Origin: Micrococcales bacterium
GTDB taxonomy: Bacteria > Actinomycetota > Actinomycetes > Actinomycetales > Dermatophilaceae
Length of the DNA stretch: 64,000 bases
NCBI GenBank assembly: GCA_021287075.1
Contig: JAJTBD010000005.1
Span: 62,001-126,000 of the forward strand
Direction: 5' to 3'
Part shown: one piece after another, positions 24,426-33,290 of the stretch
Numbering within the stretch: position 1 is the stretch's first letter
Layout: the number at the start of each line of letters is the position of its first letter
The notes under the pieces: generated by a model
Seen by the model: only the letters and a program-made list of their open reading frames with translations
What the model was told of the DNA's origin: nothing
The model's database searches: none
Position numbers and translations under genes: made by a program

Positions 24426-26147
24426 ATGGCCGACGTCCTGCGGGTCGGCAACTGCTCGGCCTTCTATGGCGACCGGCTCTCGGCCATGCGCGAGATGCTC
24501 GAGGGCGGCGAGCTCGACGTCCTCACCGGTGACTACCTCGCCGAGCTGACGATGCTCATCCTCGGCAAGGACCGGATGCGCGACCCCTCCCTCGGCTACG
24601 CCCACACCTTCCTGCGCCAGCTGGAGGACTGCCTCGGACTCGCCCTCGACAAGGGCGTGCGCATCGTCGCCAACGCCGGCGGGCTCAACCCCCTGGGCCT
24701 CGCCGACGCGGTCGGCGAGCTGGCCGGGCGGCTCGGACTCGATGCCTCTGTCGCCGCCGTCCACGGCGACGACCTCACCGCGCGCGCCGGGGAGCTCGGG
24801 CTCGACGGCGCGCTCGCGGCCAACGCCTACCTCGGGGCCTTCGGCATCGCCGAGGCCTGCCGCGCCGGCGCGGACGTCGTCGTCACCGGCCGGGTCACCG
24901 ACGGCTCGGTCATCATCGGCCCGGCCATCGCCCACTTCGGCTGGGGCCGTGGCGATCTCGACGCTCTCGCGGGAGCCACCGTCGCCGGGCACATCATCGA
25001 GTGCGGCACCCAGGCGACGGGCGGCAACTACGCCTTCTTCACCGAGATCCCCGACCTCACCCGTCCCGGCTACCCGATCGCCGAGATCGAGGCCGACGGC
25101 TCCTTCACGGTCACCAAGCACCCCGGCACCGGCGGGGCGGTCACCGTCGACACCGTCACCTCCCAGCTGCTCTATGAGATCCAGGGCGAGCGGTATGCCG
25201 GGCCCGACGTCACGACGCGCCTGGACTCCGTGCGCCTCACCCAGGACGGGCCAGATCGCGTGCGCGGCAGCGGGATCCGGGGCGAGGCGCCCCCGCCCGA
25301 CGTGAAGGTCTCGTGCTCCACCCTCGGCGGCTTCCGCAACGAGATGACGTTCGTCCTCACCGGCCTCGACATCGACGCCAAGGCCGAGCTCGTGCAGCGC
25401 CAGGTCGAGGACGCGCTCAAGGTCCAGCCGGCCGAGCTCACCTGGACCCTGGCGCACACCGAGCATGACGACCCCGACACCGCGGCCCGCGCGGCCGCGA
25501 CGCTGACCGTCGTCGCCCGCGACCCCGACGAGAAGAAGGCCGGCCGGGCCTTCTCCAACGCCGCCGTCGAGATCGCCCTTGCGTCCTATCCCGGCTGCTT
25601 CATCACCTCGCCCCCCGGCGGCGGCTCGGCCTATGGCGTCTTCACGCCCGGCTATGTGCCGCAGTCGATCCCGGAGCACTCGGTGCGGCTGCCCGACGGG
25701 TCGACGGTGCGGATCGACCCGCCAGCCGAGACGCGGGCTCTCGAGCCGCTGGGTGGTGAGGGCGAGCTGGTGACGGCGGGAGACCTCGCGGCATACGGCC
25801 CGACGCGGCGGGTGCCGCTGGGGGCTCTCATCGGCGCGCGGTCCGGCGACAAGGGCGGCAACGCCAACATCGGGGTCTGGGCGCGCAGCGACGAGGCCTA
25901 CGCGTGGCTCGACGCGTTCCTCACCACCGACCGCCTGCGCGAGCTGCTCCCCGAGACCGCCGGCCTCAAGATCGCCCGCACCCCGCTGCCGGGCGTCTGC
26001 TCGGTCAACTTCGCGATCGAGGGGATTCTGGGCAAGGGCGTCGCCTATGCCGCTCGCTTCGACCCGCAGGCCAAGGCCCTCGGCGAGTGGCTGCGGGCAC
26101 GTGTCGTCGACATCCCCGTGTGCTTGCTGGACGGAGCCCAGTCATGA
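24426..26147 (+). CDS. AtuA-like protein (acyclic terpene utilization family, DUF1446)
   Basis: 573 residues: a long N-terminal DUF1446 domain (LTGDYLAELTMLIL, NAGGLNPLGLADAV, VVTGRVTDGSVIIGP, GGNYAFF) and a small C-terminal ferredoxin-fold domain (VPLGALIGARSGDKGGNANIG). AtuA is required for growth of Pseudomonas on citronellol and geraniol, but its reaction is unsettled. Genes of this type recur beside acyl-CoA carboxylases, including the accA2-accD2 locus of Mycobacterium as I recall it. The stop overlaps the next start by 4 nt. Confidence 0.88.
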   Translation: MADVLRVGNCSAFYGDRLSAMREMLEGGELDVLTGDYLAELTMLILGKDRMRDPSLGYAHTFLRQLEDCLGLALDKGVRIVANAGGLNPLGLADAVGELAGRLGLDASVAAVHGDDLTARAGELGLDGALAANAYLGAFGIAEACRAGADVVVTGRVTDGSVIIGPAIAHFGWGRGDLDALAGATVAGHIIECGTQATGGNYAFFTEIPDLTRPGYPIAEIEADGSFTVTKHPGTGGAVTVDTVTSQLLYEIQGERYAGPDVTTRLDSVRLTQDGPDRVRGSGIRGEAPPPDVKVSCSTLGGFRNEMTFVLTGLDIDAKAELVQRQVEDALKVQPAELTWTLAHTEHDDPDTAARAAATLTVVARDPDEKKAGRAFSNAAVEIALASYPGCFITSPPGGGSAYGVFTPGYVPQSIPEHSVRLPDGSTVRIDPPAETRALEPLGGEGELVTAGDLAAYGPTRRVPLGALIGARSGDKGGNANIGVWARSDEAYAWLDAFLTTDRLRELLPETAGLKIARTPLPGVCSVNFAIEGILGKGVAYAARFDPQAKALGEWLRARVVDIPVCLLDGAQS

Positions 26148-27331
26148 GCCAGTGGGCTGCTCAGTCCCAGAACCCGTGGCAGGCAGAGGAACTGACGGCG
26201 CTTCGTGACTCCGTCACACAGTTCGTCCGGCGCGAGGTGCTGCCCCACCAGGACCAGTGGGAGCGCGACGGCGAGCTGCCCCGCGAGCTGCACCGCATCG
26301 CCGGGCGGCAGGGGCTGCTCGGTGTCGCCTTCCCCGAGAGCGTGGGTGGCGGCGGTGGCGGGCAGCGCGAGGCGCTCGTTGTCGCCGAGGCCTTCCACTT
26401 GGCAGGCGGTGCCGGTGGCGTCTATGCCTCGCTCTTCACCAACGGGATCGCCCTGCCCCACATCATCGCCTGCGGCGACCAGGCCCAGATCGACCGCTGG
26501 GTCCGCCCGACCCTGGCGGGGGAGATGATCGGCTCGCTCGCGATCACGGAGCCGGGCGGTGGCTCCGACGTCGGCGGGCTGCGCACCACCGCCCGTCGCG
26601 ACGGCGACGACTACGTCGTCAACGGGTCCAAGACCTTCATCACCTCGGGCTGCCGTGCAGACTTCGTCACGACCGCGGTGCGCACGGGCGGGACGGAATC
26701 GCCTGGCGCACGTGGGATCTCGCTTCTGGTCATCGAGCGGGGCACGCCCGGCTTCGAGGTCTCGCGCCGGCTCGACAAGATGGGCTGGCGCTCCTCAGAC
26801 ACGGCGGAGCTGTCCTTCACCGACGCCCGGGTGCCGGCGGCCAACCTCGTCGGGCCGGAGAGCTCCGGCTTCCTGCTCATCGGTCTGGGCTTTCTGTCCG
26901 AGCGCATCGCCATTGCGGCACAGGCCTATTCGCAGGCCCAGCGCTGTCTCGACCTCACGCTGGACTGGTGCCGCCAGCGCGAGACCTTCGGCCAGCCGCT
27001 GATCTCACGCCAGCCGGTCCAGAACACGCTGACCGAGATGGCGATGCGCATCGACGTCGCCCGCGCCTACACGCGCAGCGTCGTCGACCGTTTCGAGTCC
27101 GGGGAGCCGGTCGAGCAGCTCATCCCGCAAGTCTGCTTCGCCAAGAACACCGCCACCCAGTCGGGGGAGTGGGTCGCAAGCCAGGCCGTCCAGCTCTTTG
27201 GCGGGATGGGCTACATGGCCGAGTCCGAGGTCGAGCGGCAGTACCGCGACATGCGCATCCTCGGCATCGGTGGCGGCACCGTCGAGATCCTCACCCAGCT
27301 GGCCGCACGACGATTGGGGTACACCTCATGA
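26144..27331 (+). CDS. acyl-CoA dehydrogenase
   Basis: 395-residue ACAD, distinct from the one at 22418. Motifs: SLAITEPGGGSDVGGLRTTA, YVVNGSKTFITSGCRADF, LDKMGWRSSDTAELSF, QRETFGQPLISRQPVQ and AVQLFGGMGYMAESEVERQY. It overlaps AtuA by 4 nt upstream and the carboxylase beta gene by 4 nt downstream (ATGA each), so it is translationally coupled. It should supply the alpha,beta-unsaturated acyl-CoA for carboxylation. Confidence 0.92.
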   Translation: MSQWAAQSQNPWQAEELTALRDSVTQFVRREVLPHQDQWERDGELPRELHRIAGRQGLLGVAFPESVGGGGGGQREALVVAEAFHLAGGAGGVYASLFTNGIALPHIIACGDQAQIDRWVRPTLAGEMIGSLAITEPGGGSDVGGLRTTARRDGDDYVVNGSKTFITSGCRADFVTTAVRTGGTESPGARGISLLVIERGTPGFEVSRRLDKMGWRSSDTAELSFTDARVPAANLVGPESSGFLLIGLGFLSERIAIAAQAYSQAQRCLDLTLDWCRQRETFGQPLISRQPVQNTLTEMAMRIDVARAYTRSVVDRFESGEPVEQLIPQVCFAKNTATQSGEWVASQAVQLFGGMGYMAESEVERQYRDMRILGIGGGTVEILTQLAARRLGYTS

Positions 27332-28926
27332 CCACGCTCCGCAGCACCTTCGACCCGACGAGCGAGGAGGCCCGCGCCAACGCCGAGGCGATGGAGGCCC
27401 AGCTTGCCGAGATCGACGAGCAACTCGCGATCGCCGTCGCCGGCGGCGGTGACAAATATGTCGAGCGGCACCACAGGCGCGGCAAGCTCACCGCCCGGGA
27501 GCGCATCGAGCTGCTGCTCGACCGCGACGCGCCCTTCCTCGAGCTGGCCCCGCTCGCCGGCTATGGCAGCGCCTTCACCGTCGGGGGCAGCGTCGTCGCC
27601 GGCATCGGTGTGGTCGAGGGCGTCGAGTGCCTCATCGTCGCCAACGACCCCACGGTCAAGGGCGGCTCGAGCAATCCCGCCTCGGTGAAGAAGTCGCTGC
27701 GCATGCACGACATCGCGCGCGAGAACCGCCTGCCGGTCATCTCGCTGGTGGAGTCCGGCGGCGCCGACCTGCCCACGCAGAAGGACATCTTCATCCCGGG
27801 CGGTGCGACCTTCCGCAATCTCACTCGGCTCTCGGCGGCCGGCATCCCGACCATCGCCCTCGTCTTCGGCAACTCCACCGCCGGCGGAGCCTATCTGCCC
27901 GGCATGAGCGACCACGTCGTGATGATCGAGGAGCGCTCCAAGGTCTTCCTCGCCGGCCCGCCCCTGGTCAAGGCCGCGACCGGCGAGGAGTCCGACGACG
28001 AGTCCCTCGGCGGCGCGTCCATGCACGCCCGGGTCTCTGGCCTCGCCGACTACTACGCCCTCGACGAGCAGGACGCCATCCGCATCGGACGCCGGATCGT
28101 GCGACGGCTCAACTGGCGCAAGGCATCCGGGCCGCGCATCGCGGCATACGGGCCTCCGAGGTATGCCGCGGACGACCTGCTCGGCATCGTCCCCGCAGAC
28201 CTCAAGAACCCTTTCGACCCGCGCGAGGTGATCGCGCGGATCGTCGACGACTCCGACTTCGACGAGTTCAAGCCGCTCTACGGCAGCTCCCTCGTCACGG
28301 GCTGGGCCGAGATCCACGGCTTCCCCGTGGGCATCCTGGCCAATGCCCGCGGCGTGCTCTTCAGCGAGGAGTCACAGAAGGCCGCGCAGTTCATCCAGCT
28401 CGCTAACCAGAGCGACACCCCGCTGCTGTTCCTGCACAACACGACCGGATACATGGTGGGCAAGGAGTATGAGCAGGGCGGCATCATCAAGCACGGCTCG
28501 ATGATGATCAACGCCGTCTCCAACTCCACCGTCCCGCACATCTCGGTGCTCATGGGCAACTCGTTCGGCGCCGGGCACTATGGCATGTGCGGGCGGGCCT
28601 TCGAGCCGCGCTTCGTCTTCACCTGGCCGAGTGCGCGCAGCTCGGTCATGGGCGCGCAGCAGCTGGCCGATGTCACCTACAGCGTGTCCAAGGCGTCGGC
28701 CGAGGCCCAGGGCAAGCCCTTTGACGAGGAGGGTGCCCAGATGATCCGCGGCATGATCGAGCAGCAGATCTCGGCCGAGGCCATGCCGCTCGTCCTGTCC
28801 GGCCTCGTCTATGACGACGGCATCATCGACCCGCGCGACACCCGCGACGTCCTCGGCGTCGCGCTGTCCGCCATCCACACGGCACCGGTCGAGGGCACGA
28901 GCGCCTTCGGTGTCTTCCGCATGTGA
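27328..28926 (+). CDS. acyl-CoA carboxylase beta subunit (carboxyltransferase)
   Basis: 532 residues with the two crotonase-fold carboxyltransferase halves (GKLTARERIELLLDRDAPF, GAYLPGMSDHVVMIEE, GNSFGAGHYGMCGRAF). The overall pattern is closest to methylcrotonyl-/geranyl-CoA carboxylase beta chains (YVERHHRRGKLTARERI, SGGADLPTQKDIF) rather than propionyl-CoA carboxylase. It transfers carboxyl from biotin on the alpha subunit encoded next. The true start is the ATG at 27328 overlapping the ACAD stop, not the longer open frame upstream. Confidence 0.92.
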   Translation: MTTLRSTFDPTSEEARANAEAMEAQLAEIDEQLAIAVAGGGDKYVERHHRRGKLTARERIELLLDRDAPFLELAPLAGYGSAFTVGGSVVAGIGVVEGVECLIVANDPTVKGGSSNPASVKKSLRMHDIARENRLPVISLVESGGADLPTQKDIFIPGGATFRNLTRLSAAGIPTIALVFGNSTAGGAYLPGMSDHVVMIEERSKVFLAGPPLVKAATGEESDDESLGGASMHARVSGLADYYALDEQDAIRIGRRIVRRLNWRKASGPRIAAYGPPRYAADDLLGIVPADLKNPFDPREVIARIVDDSDFDEFKPLYGSSLVTGWAEIHGFPVGILANARGVLFSEESQKAAQFIQLANQSDTPLLFLHNTTGYMVGKEYEQGGIIKHGSMMINAVSNSTVPHISVLMGNSFGAGHYGMCGRAFEPRFVFTWPSARSSVMGAQQLADVTYSVSKASAEAQGKPFDEEGAQMIRGMIEQQISAEAMPLVLSGLVYDDGIIDPRDTRDVLGVALSAIHTAPVEGTSAFGVFRM

Positions 28927-28941
28927 GTGGGAGCTGACGAC

Positions 28942-30993
28942 ATGACGACCATCCCCGAGACCCTTGACGGCTCTGAGCCCGCGACCAGCCCTGCGCCGAC
29001 TGCCATCACCAGCGTCCTCGTCGCCAACCGCGGTGAGATCGCCCGACGCGTCTTCGCCACCTGCCGCACCCGCGGACTGGCCACTGTCGCTGTCTATTCT
29101 GACGCCGACGCCGCCAGCCCCCATGTGGCAGAGGCTGACTCGGCCGTGCACCTGCCTGGGGTGACCCCGTCCGAGACCTATCTGCGCGGCGACCTCATCA
29201 TCGAGGCCGCCCAGCGCGCAGGCGCCGACGCGGTCCACCCCGGCTATGGCTTCCTGTCGGAGAACGCCGACTTCGCGCGCGCCGTGCAGGACGCCGGGCT
29301 AGTCTGGATCGGCCCCGATTCTGCCGCGATCGAGGTGATGGGCTCCAAGGTCGAGTCCAAGCAGCGGATGCAGGACGCCGGCGTGCCCGTGCTGGAGCGC
29401 CTCGACCCTGCCGCGATCACCGAGGCCGAGCTGCCGGTGCTCGTCAAGGCATCGGCCGGCGGCGGCGGGCGGGGCATGCGAGTCGTGCGCACCCTCGCCG
29501 AGGTGGGCGGGGCCGTGGAGTCCGCCTCCCGCGAGGCCGCGAGCGCCTTCGGCGACCCGACCGTCTTCTGCGAGCGCTATCTCGAGTCGGGCCACCACGT
29601 CGAGGTGCAGGTGATGGCCGACGCCCACGGCACGGTGTGGGCGCTCGGCGAGCGGGAGTGCTCGCTCCAGCGTCGTCACCAGAAGGTCATCGAGGAGGCC
29701 CCCTCGCCGCTCGTCGAGCGCATCGGCGACGACCTGCGGGAGCGCCTGCTCACGGCCGCCCGCGATGCCGCGGCCGCTGTCGACTACCGCGGTGCGGGCA
29801 CGGTCGAGTTCCTCGCCGATGCCTCCGGCGACTTCTTCTTCCTCGAGATGAACACCAGACTCCAGGTCGAGCACCCGGTCACCGAGTGCGTCACCGGCCT
29901 CGACCTTGTCGGCCTCCAGCTCGACGTCGCCGCAGGCGAGGCCCTGACGGGCGAGGAGCCGACGATGACCGGCCACTCGATCGAGGCCCGGCTCTATGCC
30001 GAGGATCCTGCTGCCGACTGGCAGCCGCAGAGCGGCACCCTCCATCTCGTCGAGATCCCCGGTGTCGCAGCGCACTTCGCGATCCCGCCCATGCACGGCA
30101 TCCGACTCGACTCCGGTGTCGCGGACGGCAGCGAGGTCGGCACCCACTATGACCCGATGCTCGCCAAGGTCATCTCGCGCGCCCCGACGCGTGAGCAGGC
30201 CGCCCGCGAGCTCGCCGCGACGCTGCGCCACGCCCGTGTCCACGGCATCACGACCAACCGCGACCTGCTCGTCGCCAGCCTTCTCCACCCCGACTTCCTC
30301 TCCGGAGAGGCGGACACCCGCTTCTATACCAAGCACGACCCCGCCGGCCTCACCGCCGACTCCGGGCTCGACCCCCACCTGGGTGCGCTGGCAGCGGCGC
30401 TGGCTGACGCGGCATACGACCGCTCTGAGACCAAGGTGCTCGGGGGCATTGCCAGCGGGTTCCGCACTGTCCCAGCCCTTTTTCAACAGCGACGGTATGC
30501 CGTGGGGGAGGGCGAGCTGACCGTCGCCTATCGCCTGCGACGCGGTCGGCTGGAGCTCGAGCGGCTCCCCGACGGCGTCCGTGACGTGGTCCTGCTGTCG
30601 GCGACTCCGCAGCAGGTGGTGCTCCGGATCGACGGCGTGCGGCGGGCCTATCGCGTCGACCGGGTGGGCGAGGAGCAGGTCGTCGTCGACAGCCCCCAGG
30701 GAGGCGTCGTGCTGCGGGTGGTGCCGCGCTTCGTCGACCCCTCGGCGCAGGCCCCCGCCGGAGCCCTGGTCGCGCCGATGCCCGGCTCGGTGGTGCGGGT
30801 CGCCGTGGCGGAGGGCGCCCACGTCGAGGCCGGTCAGCCGCTGCTCTGGCTCGAGGCGATGAAGATGGAGCACGTCGTCGCAGCGCCCGCCGCGGGCGTC
30901 GTCGCTCACCTTGCGGTATCGGCCGGAGACCAGGTCGCACAAGGCACTACGTTGGCTGTTGTCGAGACCGCCGACGAGACCATGGAGCAGTGA
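28942..30993 (+). CDS. acyl-CoA carboxylase alpha subunit (biotin carboxylase + biotin carrier)
   Basis: 683 residues. Biotin carboxylase domain at about 20-460 (VLVANRGEIARRVF, HPGYGFLSENADFAR, ATP-grasp GGGGRGMRVV, EMNTRLQVEHPVTE), a linker domain, and a biotin carrier domain at the C-terminus with EAMKMEH; the biotinylated lysine is K641. Carboxylation is ATP- and bicarbonate-dependent. A 15-nt gap from the beta gene holds GTGGGAG as ribosome binding site; the stop overlaps the next ATG by one base. Biotin import is encoded at 1-1807. Confidence 0.94.
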   Translation: MTTIPETLDGSEPATSPAPTAITSVLVANRGEIARRVFATCRTRGLATVAVYSDADAASPHVAEADSAVHLPGVTPSETYLRGDLIIEAAQRAGADAVHPGYGFLSENADFARAVQDAGLVWIGPDSAAIEVMGSKVESKQRMQDAGVPVLERLDPAAITEAELPVLVKASAGGGGRGMRVVRTLAEVGGAVESASREAASAFGDPTVFCERYLESGHHVEVQVMADAHGTVWALGERECSLQRRHQKVIEEAPSPLVERIGDDLRERLLTAARDAAAAVDYRGAGTVEFLADASGDFFFLEMNTRLQVEHPVTECVTGLDLVGLQLDVAAGEALTGEEPTMTGHSIEARLYAEDPAADWQPQSGTLHLVEIPGVAAHFAIPPMHGIRLDSGVADGSEVGTHYDPMLAKVISRAPTREQAARELAATLRHARVHGITTNRDLLVASLLHPDFLSGEADTRFYTKHDPAGLTADSGLDPHLGALAAALADAAYDRSETKVLGGIASGFRTVPALFQQRRYAVGEGELTVAYRLRRGRLELERLPDGVRDVVLLSATPQQVVLRIDGVRRAYRVDRVGEEQVVVDSPQGGVVLRVVPRFVDPSAQAPAGALVAPMPGSVVRVAVAEGAHVEAGQPLLWLEAMKMEHVVAAPAAGVVAHLAVSAGDQVAQGTTLAVVETADETMEQ

Positions 30994-31787
30994 TGTCCGA
31001 GAGCAAGCCCGCCCCCACTGGCCCCCGCGTCGCCGTCGAGCACGGCGACGGCCTGGCCCGCATCGCGCTCGACTCTCCGCACAACCGCAACGCCCTGTCC
31101 GACCAGCTCGTCCGCGAGCTGCACGAGGCGCTCGCGGCGGCCGATGCCGATGAGTCGGTGCGCGCCGTCGTGCTGACCCACACCGGTGGCACCTTCTGCG
31201 CCGGCGCAGACCTGACCGAGGCGTCCTCCGGGACGATTGGCGACCCGGCCCGCGCCCGGGCGGAGCAGCTCGTCGACCTGCTGCGCGCGATCGTCGCCCT
31301 CGGCAAGCCCGTCATCGGCCGCATCGACGGCCACGTCCGCGCCGGCGGCATGGGTCTGGTCGCGGCCTGCGACATCGTCGTCGCCGGCCCGAAGTCGACC
31401 TTTGCGCTCACCGAGTCGCGGCTCGGCCTGGCGGCGTCGGTGATCTCCGTGACCGTCCTGCCGCGGCTGACCAGCCGCGCGGCGTCCCAGCTCTTCCTCA
31501 CCGGCGAGACCTTCGACGCGGCGGAGGCCGAGCGGGTGGGGCTAGTGACCCGGGCCGTCGACGACGTGGACGCCGCGGTCGAGGAGCTGCGCGCGGCATT
31601 CGCCGTCTGCTCCCCCCAGGGCCTGCGCGAGTCCAAGCTGCTCACCACCCAAGCAGTCCTGGCGGGGCTGGACGCCGACCGCGACCGGGTCGCCGAGCAG
31701 TCGTCGCGGCTGTTCGCCTCCGAGGAGGCCCGCGAGGGCATGACGGCTTTCCTCGAGCGGCGCAAGCCGCGCTGGGCCGCCGAGTGA
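30993..31787 (+). CDS. enoyl-CoA hydratase/isomerase family protein
   Basis: 264-residue crotonase. N-terminal LARIALDSPHNRNALSDQLV, oxyanion-hole segments HTGGTFCAGADLTEAS and RAGGMGLVAACDIVVA, then LTESRLGLAASVISVTVLPRL. The position after the carboxylase matches LiuC/AtuE, which hydrates the carboxylated enoyl-CoA (3-methylglutaconyl-CoA or its isoprenoid homologue). ATG 30993 overlaps the previous stop by one base. Confidence 0.9.
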   Translation: MSESKPAPTGPRVAVEHGDGLARIALDSPHNRNALSDQLVRELHEALAAADADESVRAVVLTHTGGTFCAGADLTEASSGTIGDPARARAEQLVDLLRAIVALGKPVIGRIDGHVRAGGMGLVAACDIVVAGPKSTFALTESRLGLAASVISVTVLPRLTSRAASQLFLTGETFDAAEAERVGLVTRAVDDVDAAVEELRAAFAVCSPQGLRESKLLTTQAVLAGLDADRDRVAEQSSRLFASEEAREGMTAFLERRKPRWAAE

Positions 31788-31809
31788 CCGGCCTCGCACG
31801 GGGGCTCGG

Positions 31810-32412
31810 ATGAGCGCCGCCACCGAGCCCAAGCAGGACCGCAGCCGGGCCACCCGCCAGCGCCTGCTCGAGGCGACCGTCGAGTGCCTGGCCACGCGGG
31901 GCTTCCACGCCACGAGTGTCGGTGCGATCGCGGCCGAGGCGGGGATCAGCCGGGGCGCTCTCCAGCACCACTTCCCCACGCGCGAGGACCTGATCATCGC
32001 GGCGCTGGACTACATGTTTGGCGAGCGCACGGCTGCAGCGCGGGCCCTTACGCCGCCGACCGAGCGCGGGGCCGCCCGGGTGCGCGAGGTCGTCGCCGAC
32101 CTCATGGACCTCTACATGGGCGAGCTCTTCCGCGCCGCCCTCCAGGTGTGGACCGTGGCGGCTGCCGACCCCGTGCTGCGCGACCGGATCGCGCCGCTGG
32201 AGCGGAAGTTCGCCCGCGGGGTGCACTCCATCGCCGTCGAGCTGCTCGAGGTGGACGACTCCGACCCGCACGTGCGCGGTCTGATCCAGGCCACCCTCGA
32301 CATGGCCCGCGGCCTGGCCCTCGCCGACATCCTCACCGACGACTCGCGCCGCCGCGCCCGCGTCCTCGACGCTTGGTCCGACCAGCTCGCGGCCGGCCTC
32401 GGCATCGCCTGA
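31810..32412 (+). CDS. TetR-family repressor of the acyl-CoA catabolic locus
   Basis: 200 residues. The N-terminal helix-turn-helix (RQRLLEATVECLATRGFHAT, then AAEAGISRGALQHHFPTRED) is classic TetR; the rest is a helical ligand domain. Last gene of the plus-strand operon, 22 nt after the hydratase. Its likely site is the palindrome at 23593-23616, giving autorepression of the operon and of the divergent unit, relieved by an acyl-CoA intermediate. That ligand is an inference from similar regulators. Confidence 0.88.
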   Translation: MSAATEPKQDRSRATRQRLLEATVECLATRGFHATSVGAIAAEAGISRGALQHHFPTREDLIIAALDYMFGERTAAARALTPPTERGAARVREVVADLMDLYMGELFRAALQVWTVAAADPVLRDRIAPLERKFARGVHSIAVELLEVDDSDPHVRGLIQATLDMARGLALADILTDDSRRRARVLDAWSDQLAAGLGIA

Positions 32413-32419
32413 CCTGCGC

Positions 32420-32528
32420 GGGGCGTTTGTGCCCACCTGGGAGAAAGCGCCTCCGGCCTGCCACCGGCTGCGCGGAACTCGCCAGTTGGCGTAAGGGGTC
32501 CGTTTAAGCCAAGTGGCGAGTTCCGCGC
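32420..32528. repeat. B-type palindrome and an inverted pair of A-type units
   Basis: A divergent B unit (GGGCGTTTGTGCCCACCTGG, 32420-32451) is followed by A in direct (GCGGAACTCGCCAGTTGGCG, 32471-32495) and inverse orientation (32502-32528), which together make a long REPIN-like hairpin. Confidence 0.7.
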
Positions 32529-32541
32529 CGGGGGGCGGGCG

Positions 32542-32575
32542 GGGTATGCCGCGGGGCCGGCTGCGCGGCATACCC
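32542..32575. terminator. F-type hairpin after tetR
   Basis: GGGTATGCCGCG (32542-32553) pairs exactly with CGCGGCATACCC (32564-32575), with further GGCC/GGCT pairing inside. It separates the catabolic operon from the two-component system. Confidence 0.65.
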
Positions 32576-32590
32576 ACCCTCATGCGCCAG

Positions 32591-32596
32591 TAGGCT
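32591..32596 (+). promoter_or_regulatory. -10 hexamer, leaderless promoter of the response-regulator/kinase pair
   Basis: TAGGCT, 7 nt before the ATG at 32604; no Shine-Dalgarno. Confidence 0.6.
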
Positions 32597-32603
32597 GACG
32601 GTC

Positions 32604-33290
32604 ATGTGGGCGCCGGTGGACGTGCTGATGGTCGAGGACGAGGCCGACCTCGGGGCGAGCACGCTCGAGTACCTCCGCGCGTTCGGGCTGAGCACGGCAT
32701 ACGCCCCGTCGGCCGAGGACGCCGTCGGCTGGCTGGCCGACAACAGGCCACGCGTGGTGCTGCTCGACATCAACCTGCCGGGGATGAACGGCTTCGAGCT
32801 ATGCCGGCGCATCCGCGCCTCGTCCGCCACACCGATCGTCTTCCTCTCGGCGCGGGCCAGCGACGATGACGAGATCCTCGCGCTGAGCGTTGGCGGCGAC
32901 GACTATCTGCGCAAGCCCTATTCGCTGGGGGTGCTGCTCGCCAAGGTGCGCCGCATCATCGAGCGCACGGCCGGAGACGCGGGGCCCGAGGGCTATGACG
33001 ATGGGCGGCTGCGCTTCGACCCTGCGGCCGACCGTTTCTGGCTCGAGGGGGAGGACCTCGCGCTGACCGCCATGGAGCACCGGCTCCTGCGCCACCTCGT
33101 GCTCAACCGGGAGCGCGTGGTCACCAAGCACGAGCTGTTCGAGCAGGTCTGGGGCGATGCGATCACCGGCGACGGCACCCTGAGCGTGCACATCCGTCGG
33201 CTGCGGACGCGCATCGAGACCGACCCCGACAGCCCCCGCTATCTCCAAACCGTCTGGGGGCGCGGCTACTCCTTCCGGGGCCAGTCGTGA
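32604..33290 (+). CDS. OmpR/PhoB-family response regulator
   Basis: 228 residues: receiver domain with acidic pair E11-D12, phospho-acceptor D55 (LLDINLPG), FLSARAS and K104 (YLRKPYS), then a winged-helix DNA-binding domain (LTAMEHRLLRHLVLNRERVV, SVHIRRLRTRIETDP, TVWGRGYSF). Its stop overlaps the kinase start by 4 nt (GTGA). The ABC exporter genes follow directly; a pair of 11-bp-spaced repeats in their promoter (34579-34597) is a candidate binding site. Confidence 0.92.
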   Translation: MWAPVDVLMVEDEADLGASTLEYLRAFGLSTAYAPSAEDAVGWLADNRPRVVLLDINLPGMNGFELCRRIRASSATPIVFLSARASDDDEILALSVGGDDYLRKPYSLGVLLAKVRRIIERTAGDAGPEGYDDGRLRFDPAADRFWLEGEDLALTAMEHRLLRHLVLNRERVVTKHELFEQVWGDAITGDGTLSVHIRRLRTRIETDPDSPRYLQTVWGRGYSFRGQS

